DNA of 64,000 nt from Candidatus Parabeggiatoa sp. nov. 2 (GTDB lineage: Bacteria > Pseudomonadota > Gammaproteobacteria > Beggiatoales > Beggiatoaceae): positions 18,143-82,142 of the forward strand of contig NBMI01000011.1 of assembly GCA_002085445.1 (NCBI GenBank), written 5' to 3'. Every line of letters begins with the position of its first letter. Position 1 is the stretch's first letter. The translations under genes were made by a program, and so were the position numbers. Below are positions 49,701 through 58,261 of this stretch, in pieces. Below the pieces are notes generated by a model. It was given only the letters and a program-made list of their open reading frames with translations. It had not been told where the DNA came from and ran no database searches.

Positions 49701-52059
49701 AGTACTTGACGGCCGCTCCATAAGCCATCGCCGCTTTCGCTTTCTTTCCTACCCTCAAATTCAATCGGGCGATTTCATTTTTCTCGGCTTGCTTGTCCAC
49801 CAACACCACACCATTATTGAGATGTCCAACAATATCAAAGAGTTGTTCTTCTAAACCTTCTGACGGCGTGTTTGCGAGTAGCAAACGGCCTATTTGTAGA
49901 TGAACGGCTTTTTTATGAGCTTCATCAATCAATACATAAGCGGCTTGTTGAACGCGATCATGTAAGAATTGAAAATGGCGAATTTTGACCGGCGAATTAA
50001 GAATGTCATCCTCAGTGAGTTCAAGCTTCGAGGTAGGCAAGACTAATCCTTCCTCAAGGGCCGGCATGAGGTTTTGGTACGTGTTGTCTGTGTTTTTTTC
50101 AGAGATGACAGACAAGGTGTTTAAATCGAAACGGTTGCCCACGCAGGCGGCTAAGCGCAAGACATGCTGCGTTGATTCTGGCAATTTTTTCAATTTGCCA
50201 ATCATGAGTTCCACCACGTTGTCGGTGATGTTCATGGCTTCAATTTGGGCAATATCCCATTGCCAGCCGTGTTGCGGGACTGGAGAGGTTTGAAAAACCT
50301 CCGAGGTTTGAAAACGGAGTAATTTTTCTTCATAGAGTGTGTGAAGAAATTGATTGACAAAAAACGGATTGCCCCCGGTTTTTCGCATCACCAAGTCGCT
50401 TAACGGTTTAACCGTCGCCGGTTCGCTGTGCAAACTGTCGGCAATGAGTTGCTTGACATGCGGGCCCGTCAAAGGCTTTAAATGAATTTGATTGAGGGTG
50501 ACTTGGGCCTCGCGCAGTTTGTCCAGTGCCATCATCAAGGGATGGCTTGGGCTAACTTCGTTATCCCGATAGGCCCCAATCAAAAACAAATAACCCATTT
50601 CCTTATCTGTCATGATCAATTCTAATAACTTAAGCGTCGCTAAGTCGGCCCATTGCAAGTCATCTAAAAACAGGACGAGCGGATGTTCTGGCTGACAAAA
50701 GACCCGTATAAAATTTTTAAATACCAAGTTAAAGCGGTTTTGGGATTCCGTCGGCCCAAGCACCATCACGGCCGGTTGTTTTCCAACAATCAACTGGATT
50801 TCGGGAATGACATCAATAATGAGTTGACCATTCGGCCCAAGGGCCGTTTGTAGTTTTTCTTTCCAATCAGACACTTGGGCCGCGCTTTGAGTCAACAACA
50901 GTTGCACTAATTCCTTAAAGGCATTGACGAGGGCGCTGTAAGGAATATTGCGCCCGAATTGGTCATATTTGCCAGAAATGAAATAACCTTGCTTTGCCGT
51001 GAGTGATTGATAAATTTCTCTGACGAGCGCAGATTTACCAATGCCCGAATAGCCAGCCACCAAAATCCCCCCTGGCCCCCCTTTACTAGCTAAGAGGGGA
51101 TTTTGGGGATTTGCGATTCGCTCAAAGGCCGCGAGTAGCGTTTCTATCTCGCGTTCACGGCCGTACAGTTTTTGCTGGATTTGAAAACGCTCGGAAAAGT
51201 CTTGTTGGGCTAAGGTAAAAGGCGCGTGTTGGCTTCGTGCAAGGCGAGCCTGGCACTCCTGTAAATCCCATTTAATGCCGTGGGCACTTTGGTAGCGTTC
51301 TTCGGCCGTTTTGGCTAAGAGTTTTATAATGATGTCGGAAATGGTGCGTGGTATTTCAGGATTGACATCAATAGGTGGGGGCGGTTGTTTGGCGAGGTGG
51401 CAATGGACTAATTCCATTGCGTCCGTCGTTTCAAAAGGCAATTGCCCGGTGAACAGTTCGTAAAACGTCACGCCGAGTGAGTAAAAATCGGTGCGATAGT
51501 CTAAGGCGCGATTCATCCGCCCGGTTTGTTCCGGCGACAGGTAGGCCAACGTTCCCTCTAAAACATTAGGGTTTTTCAACGTCGGTGTTTCGCGTGACAA
51601 TTGAGTGGCAATCCCAAAATCAATGATTTTGAGTTGTCCGGTAGTCGAGTTCCAAACAATATTGCTAGGATTGATATCCTTATGGATAATATTCTGCCGA
51701 TGAATTTGAGCCAAAATCTCTGTGGTTTGAATGGCAAGCGTGAGTAATTCTTCTGGGGTAAATTGGCGTTCAGCCAGCCAGACTTTTAAGGAGTCACCGC
51801 CAAAATCTTCTAAACACATCACCAAGGTATTTTGGTGCTTAAAAAGACTATAAGCGTTGATAACGCCGTCCAGATTAAAACGACGTGTGATCTCATACTC
51901 TTGCCGATAGCGCGTCAATTCCTCCGGCGTGGGATAGTTTTCTTTTAGCACCTTGAGGATGACGGGTTGATTATCCTCGTTGAGGATGCCACGATAGACG
52001 ACTGAGTTATCGCTTTCGTAAATTTTGGACAAAATTTGGTAATTGGCTAGAGTGAACAT
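46702..52059 (-). CDS. Ser/Thr kinase - AAA ATPase - GAF - histidine kinase, 1785 residues
   Basis: Residues 1-270 are a protein kinase: Lys36 (VILKVL), HKDINPSN with Asp128, DFG at 147. Residues 290-560 are a predicted AAA_16-type ATPase ([14 protein letters not shown] about 336-349; [13 protein letters not shown]). A long helical repeat region (to about 1340) follows, then GAF (about 1360-1520), coiled coil, HisKA-like [15 protein letters not shown], and HATPase ([32 protein letters not shown]). This is the known trifunctional architecture of large signalling kinases in cyanobacteria and filamentous bacteria. Residues about 317-331 ([15 protein letters not shown]), just before the P-loop, are encoded by a palindromic repeat. 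TAACTGATAACTGA precedes the start, with GAGG as Shine-Dalgarno. Confidence 0.95.
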   Translation of the reverse strand: MFTLANYQILSKIYESDNSVVYRGILNEDNQPVILKVLKENYPTPEELTRYRQEYEITRRFNLDGVINAYSLFKHQNTLVMCLEDFGGDSLKVWLAERQFTPEELLTLAIQTTEILAQIHRQNIIHKDINPSNIVWNSTTGQLKIIDFGIATQLSRETPTLKNPNVLEGTLAYLSPEQTGRMNRALDYRTDFYSLGVTFYELFTGQLPFETTDAMELVHCHLAKQPPPPIDVNPEIPRTISDIIIKLLAKTAEERYQSAHGIKWDLQECQARLARSQHAPFTLAQQDFSERFQIQQKLYGREREIETLLAAFERIANPQNPLLASKGGPGGILVAGYSGIGKSALVREIYQSLTAKQGYFISGKYDQFGRNIPYSALVNAFKELVQLLLTQSAAQVSDWKEKLQTALGPNGQLIIDVIPEIQLIVGKQPAVMVLGPTESQNRFNLVFKNFIRVFCQPEHPLVLFLDDLQWADLATLKLLELIMTDKEMGYLFLIGAYRDNEVSPSHPLMMALDKLREAQVTLNQIHLKPLTGPHVKQLIADSLHSEPATVKPLSDLVMRKTGGNPFFVNQFLHTLYEEKLLRFQTSEVFQTSPVPQHGWQWDIAQIEAMNITDNVVELMIGKLKKLPESTQHVLRLAACVGNRFDLNTLSVISEKNTDNTYQNLMPALEEGLVLPTSKLELTEDDILNSPVKIRHFQFLHDRVQQAAYVLIDEAHKKAVHLQIGRLLLANTPSEGLEEQLFDIVGHLNNGVVLVDKQAEKNEIARLNLRVGKKAKAAMAYGAAVKYLNAGRECLAPDSWQTQYELTLNLYMETVESFYLNTDYEPAKTLSEVVLQRAKTVLEKVKVSEIQMQIYLAQLQQTKTVETGLQALEMLGYPITKDGNLVVKLPSLTNLAEFPIMTEPSQLAAMRILTTMYSSVIITRPDILPQVALTHVNLCINQGHSALAAGAYISYGLFLCRVPEYIESGYHAGQLALKLLEQFNAKELTCLVYNQFHYGIGHWKVHVKDSLTPLLQALPIGLETGDLEFTSYCCCNYCAHLLIIGEPLDRVIEKQAPYFELLLKLKNEYAISYIQIWRQLSLNLLGKATDKTRLMGEIFDDKQVPQFHIANNYVLLFSYHLAKTILFYTFKDKAQAVENASLAEEFVVGYGSGAFLAVHKFYYSLVLLAPFPTAELCEQTDCLEKVAANQLKLKKWAEHAPMNHQHKYDLVEAEKARVLGQLLEAEEFYEKAIGGARDNGYLQEEALAYELAAEFYLARGMDKFAQLYLKEAHYHYQQWRAVAKVEDLEQRYPQFLAPKTSREVQTVFTTSATRMASTSTQYRASTLLDLNSVVKASQTLSGEIVLSKLLEKMMLIVIENAGAEKGFLLLPKQDDWFIEAESYADSDEVNVLQSINIEKSQQVPANLIHYVARTRENVVLAEATQEGIFTRDAYILKQRPKSVLCAPLVNQGQLTGILYLENNLTTGAFTPERLELLNLLSSQLAISIENASLYNNLEEKVVERTKTIEAQKETLAAKNEELATTLQQLQATQQELVESEKMASLGNLVAGVAHEINTPVGIGVTCASQLDLLTKDLAQLFDSKRMKRSDLQKYLNSVNQISALILKNLNRSADLVKSFKQVAVDQTSEQQRNFNLKTYLQDIITSLTPKLKNTSHQIVIDCDDNIVLFSYPGVFSQVLSNLIMNSLIHGFQERPAAGQITISAPRNNEKGEREKRLVLRYSDNGQGIPNEVIDKIFEPFFTTNRQGGGSGLGLHIVYNLVTHKLNGTIHCESVIGEGTTFTMEIP
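51062..51110. repeat. Palindromic C-run repeat inserted in frame in the Ser/Thr kinase gene
   Basis: AAAATCCCCCCTGGCCCCCC then TTTACTAGCTAAGAGGGGAT. It is related to the tilS copy and adds about 15 residues ahead of the Walker A motif. Confidence 0.85.
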
Positions 52060-52078
52060 TTCAATCCTCAGTTATCAG

Positions 52079-52446
52079 TTATGTGCCAAAGAAATCCGAT
52101 TTTTGGGAAAAATCTGATTTCTCAGTGAATAGAGTACCATTTAATTTATGCGTTACCAAGTTATAAACGATATGCAAGCCCAAACCACTGCCACCGCCTT
52201 GACGATTGGTGGTAAAAAACGGCTCAAAAATCTTGTCAATCGCCTCATTAGGAATTTCTTGGCCGTTGTCAGAATACCGCAAAACTAACCGGTTTACCCT
52301 GTCCCCTTTCTTGCTTTCCCTCTGTGCGTTAATGGTTATCTGCCCGGCGGCTGGCCGTTCTTGGAAACCGTGTCTCAAGGAATTCATGACTAAATGACTG
52401 AGGACTTGGGAGAAAACTCCCTGATAACTGTTGGGCACAATGCTAT
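52079..52446 (-). pseudogene. Duplicated 3' fragment of the histidine kinase domain, copy 2
   Basis: Nearly identical to the HATPase end of the preceding kinase: [59 protein letters not shown]. It begins in the middle of the domain and ends in an AAATCCGAT hairpin. It cannot encode a working kinase. Confidence 0.9.
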
Positions 52447-52489
52447 CATGAGTATGTTTAAACTAGACGGTGTTTTTAGGTTGAGTGAG

Positions 52490-53035
52490 TTAGGCCATTT
52501 TCTGAGTTAGTTAAGTCGTTTTCAAGTTGAGCAAAACCGTTGCTAAATTCGTTTATCCGCGTAATTCGTTGTACTCAGATGAGTGACTTAGGCCTTTTTC
52601 TGAGTTAAGTCGTTTTCAAGTTGAGCCAAACCGTTGCTAAATTCGTTTATCCGCGTAATTCGTTGTACTCAGATGAGAGAGTTAGGCTGTTTTCTGAGTT
52701 AAGTCGTTTTCAAGAGAGCAAAACCGTTGCTAAATTCGTTTATCCGCGTAATTCGTTGTACTCAGACGAGGTTTTCAAGTTGAGTGATAAAAACTCTTAC
52801 CTATCAATCCGACAATCTGGCCCACTTTTCTCAACACGGACAGAGTTGACACAGAGGAACACCGAGAAAAAACGTCGTTAGACGGTGTTTTCAAGTTGAG
52901 CGACTTTGGCGGTTTTTGGAGCCAAACCGTTTTCAAGTGAGCCAAACCGTTGGTAAATTCGTTTATCCGCGTAATTCGTTGTACTCAGATGAGTGACTTA
53001 GGCCTTTTTCTGAGTTAAGTCGTTTTCAAGTTACT
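52490..53035. repeat. Tandem repeat of about 93-95 bp
   Basis: ACCGTTGCTAAATTCGTTTA, TCCGCGTAATTCGTTGTACT, CAGA occurs at about 52535, 52630, 52723 and 52945, with CTGAGTTAAGTCGTTTTCAAG between. The region separates the kinase fragment from the next gene. No coding function is supported. Confidence 0.85.
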
Positions 53036-53047
53036 TATTCAGTTTAG

Positions 53048-54307
53048 CTATTTTCGCTTAATAATCAGCAACGTCATATCATCAAAAATCTTTTGTTCGC
53101 CAATATATTGTTGCACATTATCAACAATCGCCTGTTTAATGTCTTCGGCAGAGCGTTGCCAGTTGCGACTCGCCACGTCACAAAGCCGCTCCAGCCCATA
53201 TTGTTTCTTCTCAAGATTTTCCGCCTCAGTAATGCCATCTGTGTACAATATCACTATGTCTGCGGGATTCAATGGCAACTGGATTTGTGCAATCAAGTGA
53301 GTAATGTCTTCTTCTAAACCAATCGGGAAACCTAAATCTAGGGTGTCTATCTGTTCAACACGCCCACCCTGTCGCACCACAATCATCTGTTCATGTTGTC
53401 CGGTTAAATACAGCGTATTTTCCCTATACTCTAGTAAAGCAAAAGTCAAGTTTTTCTCAGACTTCATCCGCTGCACATTGCCATAAACCGTTTGATTGAG
53501 CGCACTTAAAAAGTTCACAGGTTCGGTTTCATTATTTGCCAACAATGCGCGTACTGCGGCTTGCACCATAATCGCCAACACACCACTTTCCAAGCCGTGC
53601 CCCGTTACATCACCGATGCCACAGACAATTCGTCCGTTCTGTTGGAGAACATCGTAGTAGTCGCCACCCACTTCATCCGCCGGCTGCATAAAACCGGCAA
53701 TCTCTAAGTCCTTAATTTGCTTAAGTTCCTCCTCTTGAGGTAACAACATCTGTTGGAGTTGACGCGAGACCTCTAACTCAGCCCTCATGCGAAGATTTTC
53801 AGATTTCAATTGCTCATTAAGGCGAGTAATTTCTTGATTGGCTGTGGCAAGTTGAACGGTACGCTGTGCCACTTTGTCTTCTAAATTTTGCCGATATGAC
53901 TCAATGATTACCAGATCGGTCATATTTGCAGATGACCTCTTTTTCAGGCGCATAACCGGGTTGTCCGGTTCGCAAGACAATGCGAACAAACTCGTTTTTG
54001 AGCGTTTCGCGGATATATTCCGCCAATTTTAAGCCGGCATCGTGGGTTTCCATCACCACATCTAAGAGGATGAGGGCAATATTGGAATGTTGCACAAGTA
54101 ATTGCTTGGCTTGTTCAGCGGAGTAGGCATTTAAAATCTCTAACGGTTTGTCTTCATAAGTAAAATTCTCCAACACCACGCGAGTCATTTGATGAACATC
54201 GGCTTCATCATCAACAATCAGCATTTTCCAGGCGAGAACCGGCGATCTTCTTCAGCAAACAAATCTTCTTCGTCTTCGACGAAATCATCTTTTGGATTCA
54301 GGCTCAT
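53048..54307 (-). pseudogene. Receiver - PP2C phosphatase response regulator, broken by deletion and frameshift
   Basis: Start at 54307 ([20 protein letters not shown]) then a frameshift to MLIVDDEADVHQMTRVVL; the receiver is complete with DVVMETHDAG and continues to PEKEVICKYD. An 80-bp deletion, judged against the gene at 45614, removes the DUF3369-like core and shifts the frame at about 53930. The rest (LVIIESYRQNLEDKVAQRT, coiled coil, PP2C with GGDYYD, IGDVTGHGLESG, TDGITEAENL, FDDMTLLIIK) is open from 53989. The phosphatase domain is paralogous to that of the hybrid kinase at 20470. The phosphatase part may be expressed alone. Heptamers TAACTGATAACTGA lie upstream. Confidence 0.85.
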
Positions 54308-54479
54308 AGACTGTTCTCTTTTATCAGTGATCTTATCTGTGATCAGTTATCAGTTATGTGCCAAAGAAATCCGTCAAGAAATCAAGAAATCAGATTTTTT
54401 TGAAAAATCGGATTTCTAAAACGTGCCAAAGAAATCCGATTTGAAAAATAGGATTTCTCAATATTTCTCAAACTCGATT

Positions 54480-54645
54480 CTCAAGCGGGATTTCCATTGT
54501 AAAAGTAGTGCCTTCACCAATCACGCTTTCACAATGAATAGTACCATTTAATTTATGCGTCACCAAGTTAACTGTTCAAAAATTTTGTCAATCACCTCAT
54601 TAGGATTTCCTAGCCCGTTGTCAGAATAACGCAAGATTAATTCTT
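54480..54645 (-). pseudogene. Duplicated 3' fragment of the histidine kinase domain, copy 3
   Basis: Matches the last part of the kinase at 46702 (ATTTCCATTGTAAAAGTAGT; complement encodes FTMEIP) with an internal deletion joining CACCAAGTTA to a GTTCAAAAATTTTGTCAATC segment. It keeps the original 3' end (GGAAATCCCGCTTGAG), lost from the full-length gene. Confidence 0.85.
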
Positions 54646-54902
54646 CCCCAACACATCCCTCTCCAGAGGTATCTGTACGCTCGCGCTGGGATGGTGAAAA
54701 TAAGGTTCTTTTTTAAGTCAAAAGTTGCTCCAGTTTTTGTTCCTCTTATGAAAAACAATAACTTATTGATTAGCTTTTCATTAAAAATTCGTTTACGTCG
54801 TTTACGTCGTTTACGTTTCATCACCCCACGCTCGCGCTACCTTCGATCAAATCATTAGAGTTGTCCGAAAATAAGGGTCTCCTTCTCTCCAGGTAGATAC
54901 AC
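54646..54902. other. Spacer with CGTTTACGT triplet array
   Basis: 257 bp between the kinase fragment and the MITE. It contains CGTTTACGTCGTTTACGTCG (about 54789) and no gene; the minus-strand 67-codon frame there is a Lys/Arg-rich translation of the repeat. Confidence 0.5.
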
Positions 54903-55181
54903 CAATGCCATTAAGTTAAGGAACTCTTTGATTTTGCTCTATTTTTATTAAAAAACGCCCGGTCGTGCCTTATGTTTATCGAGGGGTGGGGTCGTAAGTC
55001 ATTGTTTTTATTGAAAGTAAAAAAATTTTTATTAAAAAACGCCCGGTCGTGCCTTATGTTTATCGAGGGGTGGGGTCGTAAGTCATTGTTTTTATTGAAA
55101 GTAAAAAATAGGGTACCCCACCCTAACACACACAAAAATTGATTAAAAATCAATAGGTTATGTCTTAACTTAATGGCATTG
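54903..55181. mobile_element. Complete MITE: 18-bp inverted repeats, 12-bp target duplication
   Basis: 279 bp. Left end CAATGCCATTAAGTTAAG (54903-54920), right end CTTAACTTAATGGCATTG (55164-55181), perfectly inverted. The flanks AGGTAGATACAC (54891-54902 and 55182-55193) are identical and are the target duplication. The interior has an 84-bp perfect tandem duplication (offset 84, e.g. CGCCCGGTCG at 54956 and 55040). TIR sequence and 10-12 bp duplications fit an IS4-family transposase (IS231-like ends), inferred. Confidence 0.9.
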
Positions 55182-55189
55182 AGGTAGAT

Positions 55190-55281
55190 ACACTGGCTAT
55201 ATTAATGTCGCCCCGTTGGGGCTTTTCTATTAGCCCCTTCGGTAAGTGTTATTAAAGCCAGGGGCAACGCCCCTGGCTTTC
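55190..55281. repeat. GCCCCGTTGGGGC / CCAGGGGC...GCCCCTGG repeat
   Basis: ACTGGCTATATTAATGTCGC, CCCGTTGGGGC, then a GGGGCAACGCCCC hairpin directly after the stop codon of the next gene. It may end that transcript. Confidence 0.65.
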
Positions 55282-58020
55282 TTATTTATTTACGGAAGTT
55301 TTAATTCTTTCCTTGAGTTGTAAATTGTGAATTTCTAACGCTAGAGCTCTCACTTGGAGTTGTTGTTGCAAAAAAGAGAGGCTTAAATGAGTATTAACTC
55401 GTGACAAGACTTCTTCTTTTTTAAAGGGTTTAGTGATGTAATCCACCGCGCCTAATTTAAAACCTTTAATTTTATCCGCTGTATCGGACAAAGCGGTTAT
55501 AAAAATAACTGGAATATCCTTGGTTTTGGCATCCGCTTTTAGTCGCTGACAGGTTTCAAAACCATCCATGCCAGGCATCATCACATCTAATAAAATTAGA
55601 TGTGGATGTTTCAATTCGGCCGCTTTTAGCGCCGCTTTTCCATTTTTTGCAATTAACACGTTAAATTGCTTGGCACTTAAAAAAATGGACAATACTTTGA
55701 TATTTAACGGATTGTCATCCACAATCAGAAGTGTTGGTCGCTCTGGCATTGTCATGCTTAACACTTGCCGACAATGTTCTAAATAAACCTGCGCCGCCTT
55801 ATCATCGTTGTTGACTTGCAAGACTTTTTCAAAAATTTGCTGAGCTTCGTTAAATTGTTCATTATGAAAGCACCTAAACCCTTGCTCAAAATCGTGCCGT
55901 GTGGCTAATTTTAGTTGACAAATAGCCGGCCTATCTGCCTCAAAAACCTCATAAACTGTGACAGGTTCAGTTTTTCCGTTCACCGTCACACGGTCAATCA
56001 CGCGAATTTTATATCGCGACGGATCGGTTAATTTCTGATAGGTTTGCTCGGTGATTAATAAAGCAGTGCCATAAGTTTTGGTTAATTGTTCGACACGAGA
56101 CGCTAAATTAACCGCATCCGAGATGACAGTCCCCTCCATGCGATTTTGACCACCCACGGTGCCGAGCATCAATGGGCCGGTGTTAAGTCCAATGCCAATT
56201 TTAATCGCCGGTAGATCAGCTTTTGGCAAAACTTGGTTAAATTGCCTGAGCTTTTTCAACATAGCAATTGAACACGAGACAGCATCATCTGCATTGGTGG
56301 GAAACAAAGCCATGATGGCATCACCGATATATTTGTCAATAAAACCATTATATTGATGAATAATCGGTGCCATTTGGCCTAAATAGGTATTGATAAATTC
56401 AAAGTTCTGCTGCGGTGTCATTTTTTCCGACAAACGGGTAAATTCCCGAATATCAGAAAACAGAACCGTTATTTCTTTTTCAACTTGATCGCCTAAATGG
56501 ACATCAAGAATGCTTTGTTTATCTAACAAACTCAAAAATTCACTGGGCACGAAACGTTCATACGCTTTGTTGAGTTGATACAGTCTTTCTTTTTGTAATT
56601 CTTCCAATTGTCGGGTCATTTGGGTAATATTGCCCTGTTGATCAGTAACGGGAAAGCCGTGTACTTCGATATTTCTGGGATTGCCCTCTTTATCGAAATG
56701 GATATGTTCTACAATAATAGGCTTTTTAGTGCTCTTGACTTCTTTGAGTGGGCAAGGATCATTTATACCGGTGCAAGGTTCGCTTCTTTTATGTGTCAAA
56801 GCATAGCATGTCGCTTGGGGCCATAAACCGAGTGCTTGTGTGGTTGAGTTTGCGATTTCAATCTGATAATTGTTGGTATTGATAATATAAAAGGGATGAT
56901 CAAGTGAATCTATGACAGATTGCAAAAATTCACCTTGTTGTTGAAATTTTTCCGTCGCCAATTTATTTTTGAGTTTTTCGGCCGCTATTAGCTCACGGTA
57001 AACTTTGAGAAGCTCAGCTTCTATACGACCAATAAAAATATAGAAAAATCCAAACAACCCGCCGCCGATGACAACAGAGAAAGTTATCAACATGACTGAT
57101 AATGTTTGTAGCGCAGTTTCTTGTTTTGAAACCTCATTGAGAACAATAATATCACCCAGTTTGCGGTTGCCTACATCAATTAGGGGCACAAATCCGCCAT
57201 GATACTGTTTATCACCGATAGAGACTTTCAGGCGGGTTGTAAGGTGTTCATCTTTGGAATGTGATGAGAGCTTGTCTAAAGAGTCGTTGAACGCTTTATA
57301 AATTGGCATAGTTCTATCAATAATAACGAATTGAGGGAATTGTGCCCAATTCCCACGGCGTCCCATCATTTTTAAACCTTCTTCCCAGTCGGCACGATTA
57401 AGAAAAGACTTTTTGATGAAAAAAAACAGTTCTACATCCAAAATTTTCTTAAGTGCGACGGTGATATATTCAATTTCCTTTCCGAGTTCAATATAACCGA
57501 CGAGTTCACCGTTTATTCGCCAAGGATACACAATACGCAAGGTGAATGTTCCAAATTTACCCAACTCAATGCCATAAACGGGTACACCTTGACGCATAGC
57601 ACCCGCCAACGTAAACCGAGGTATAGTATCTCCGTAGCGCGGAGGATTATGTACGCGCAAAAAGCAAACTTTATCCACATCAATAAAATAAAAATGTGTC
57701 ACTTGGTATTTGGTGCGGATAGCGTTAAAAATTCGCATTGCATTGCGAAGCAAAGCATCTCTATCTTTGGCGAGATAGGCATTTTGTATATTTTTATCCA
57801 ATTGCAGGAGATTAATCTGGCTTTCCAAAACTTTGGCATCTTCATCCAATTTCATTTGGAACAATTGTTCAACTTCTTCAAGATGCTTTTCCAGTTTCTC
57901 GTTAAGATGTAGGCGCTGGAGCCAGTAAATACTGACAATAGAAATTGTCAGCAAGATGACTAACGTCAAGCCAAGAGGAATAAGAATGCGCTTAGTAAGG
58001 TTTTTTTCGTTGGTTTTCAT
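55282..58020 (-). CDS. dCache - PAS - adenylate cyclase - receiver protein
   Basis: 912 residues. Helix 10-33, periplasmic double-Cache-like sensor 45-300, helix 308-331, PAS about 360-470 with Cys405, Cys416 and Cys423, class III cyclase about 500-695 (Asp523 in FSDIREF, Asp567 in YIGDAIMA, Thr in EGTVISD, NLASR), short TPR-like segment, and a C-terminal receiver (LLIVDDNPLNIKVL; Asp812 in LILLDVMMPGMDG; Lys in ITKPFKKEE). It would make cAMP in response to an external signal, with phosphorelay input. GAGG precedes the ATG at 58020. It is the intact counterpart of the broken gene at 16315-19405. Confidence 0.94.
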   Translation of the reverse strand: MKTNEKNLTKRILIPLGLTLVILLTISIVSIYWLQRLHLNEKLEKHLEEVEQLFQMKLDEDAKVLESQINLLQLDKNIQNAYLAKDRDALLRNAMRIFNAIRTKYQVTHFYFIDVDKVCFLRVHNPPRYGDTIPRFTLAGAMRQGVPVYGIELGKFGTFTLRIVYPWRINGELVGYIELGKEIEYITVALKKILDVELFFFIKKSFLNRADWEEGLKMMGRRGNWAQFPQFVIIDRTMPIYKAFNDSLDKLSSHSKDEHLTTRLKVSIGDKQYHGGFVPLIDVGNRKLGDIIVLNEVSKQETALQTLSVMLITFSVVIGGGLFGFFYIFIGRIEAELLKVYRELIAAEKLKNKLATEKFQQQGEFLQSVIDSLDHPFYIINTNNYQIEIANSTTQALGLWPQATCYALTHKRSEPCTGINDPCPLKEVKSTKKPIIVEHIHFDKEGNPRNIEVHGFPVTDQQGNITQMTRQLEELQKERLYQLNKAYERFVPSEFLSLLDKQSILDVHLGDQVEKEITVLFSDIREFTRLSEKMTPQQNFEFINTYLGQMAPIIHQYNGFIDKYIGDAIMALFPTNADDAVSCSIAMLKKLRQFNQVLPKADLPAIKIGIGLNTGPLMLGTVGGQNRMEGTVISDAVNLASRVEQLTKTYGTALLITEQTYQKLTDPSRYKIRVIDRVTVNGKTEPVTVYEVFEADRPAICQLKLATRHDFEQGFRCFHNEQFNEAQQIFEKVLQVNNDDKAAQVYLEHCRQVLSMTMPERPTLLIVDDNPLNIKVLSIFLSAKQFNVLIAKNGKAALKAAELKHPHLILLDVMMPGMDGFETCQRLKADAKTKDIPVIFITALSDTADKIKGFKLGAVDYITKPFKKEEVLSRVNTHLSLSFLQQQLQVRALALEIHNLQLKERIKTSVNK

Positions 58021-58261
58021 AATTCCTCGGTTTGTAGTAGTCCGGTTTGTAGTAGTCGCTTTAGCGACTATTACTTGTGCACATTCAACCCCTTCGGGGT
58101 TGGTACCCTCGCACGGCCTCCCCTAGATGTAATGTAGGGGCAATCCTTTATGGTTGCCCTCACTGCTAAGAAAATAGAAATGCGCCCGTTTTAACCCTCA
58201 ATATCCAAGAAAAATATGGCCGACTCCAATGTCCAAGATAAATCAGGCCGACTCCAATGTC
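58021..58261. repeat. GTAG-type palindromes between cyclase and hybrid kinase
   Basis: GTCGCTTTAGCGAC with GTAGTA before it (about 58042), CCCCTTCGGGG, GTAGGGGCAATCC palindrome (about 58133-58163) and two CCAATGTCCAAGATAAATC-type fragments at 58219 and 58254. Confidence 0.65.
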
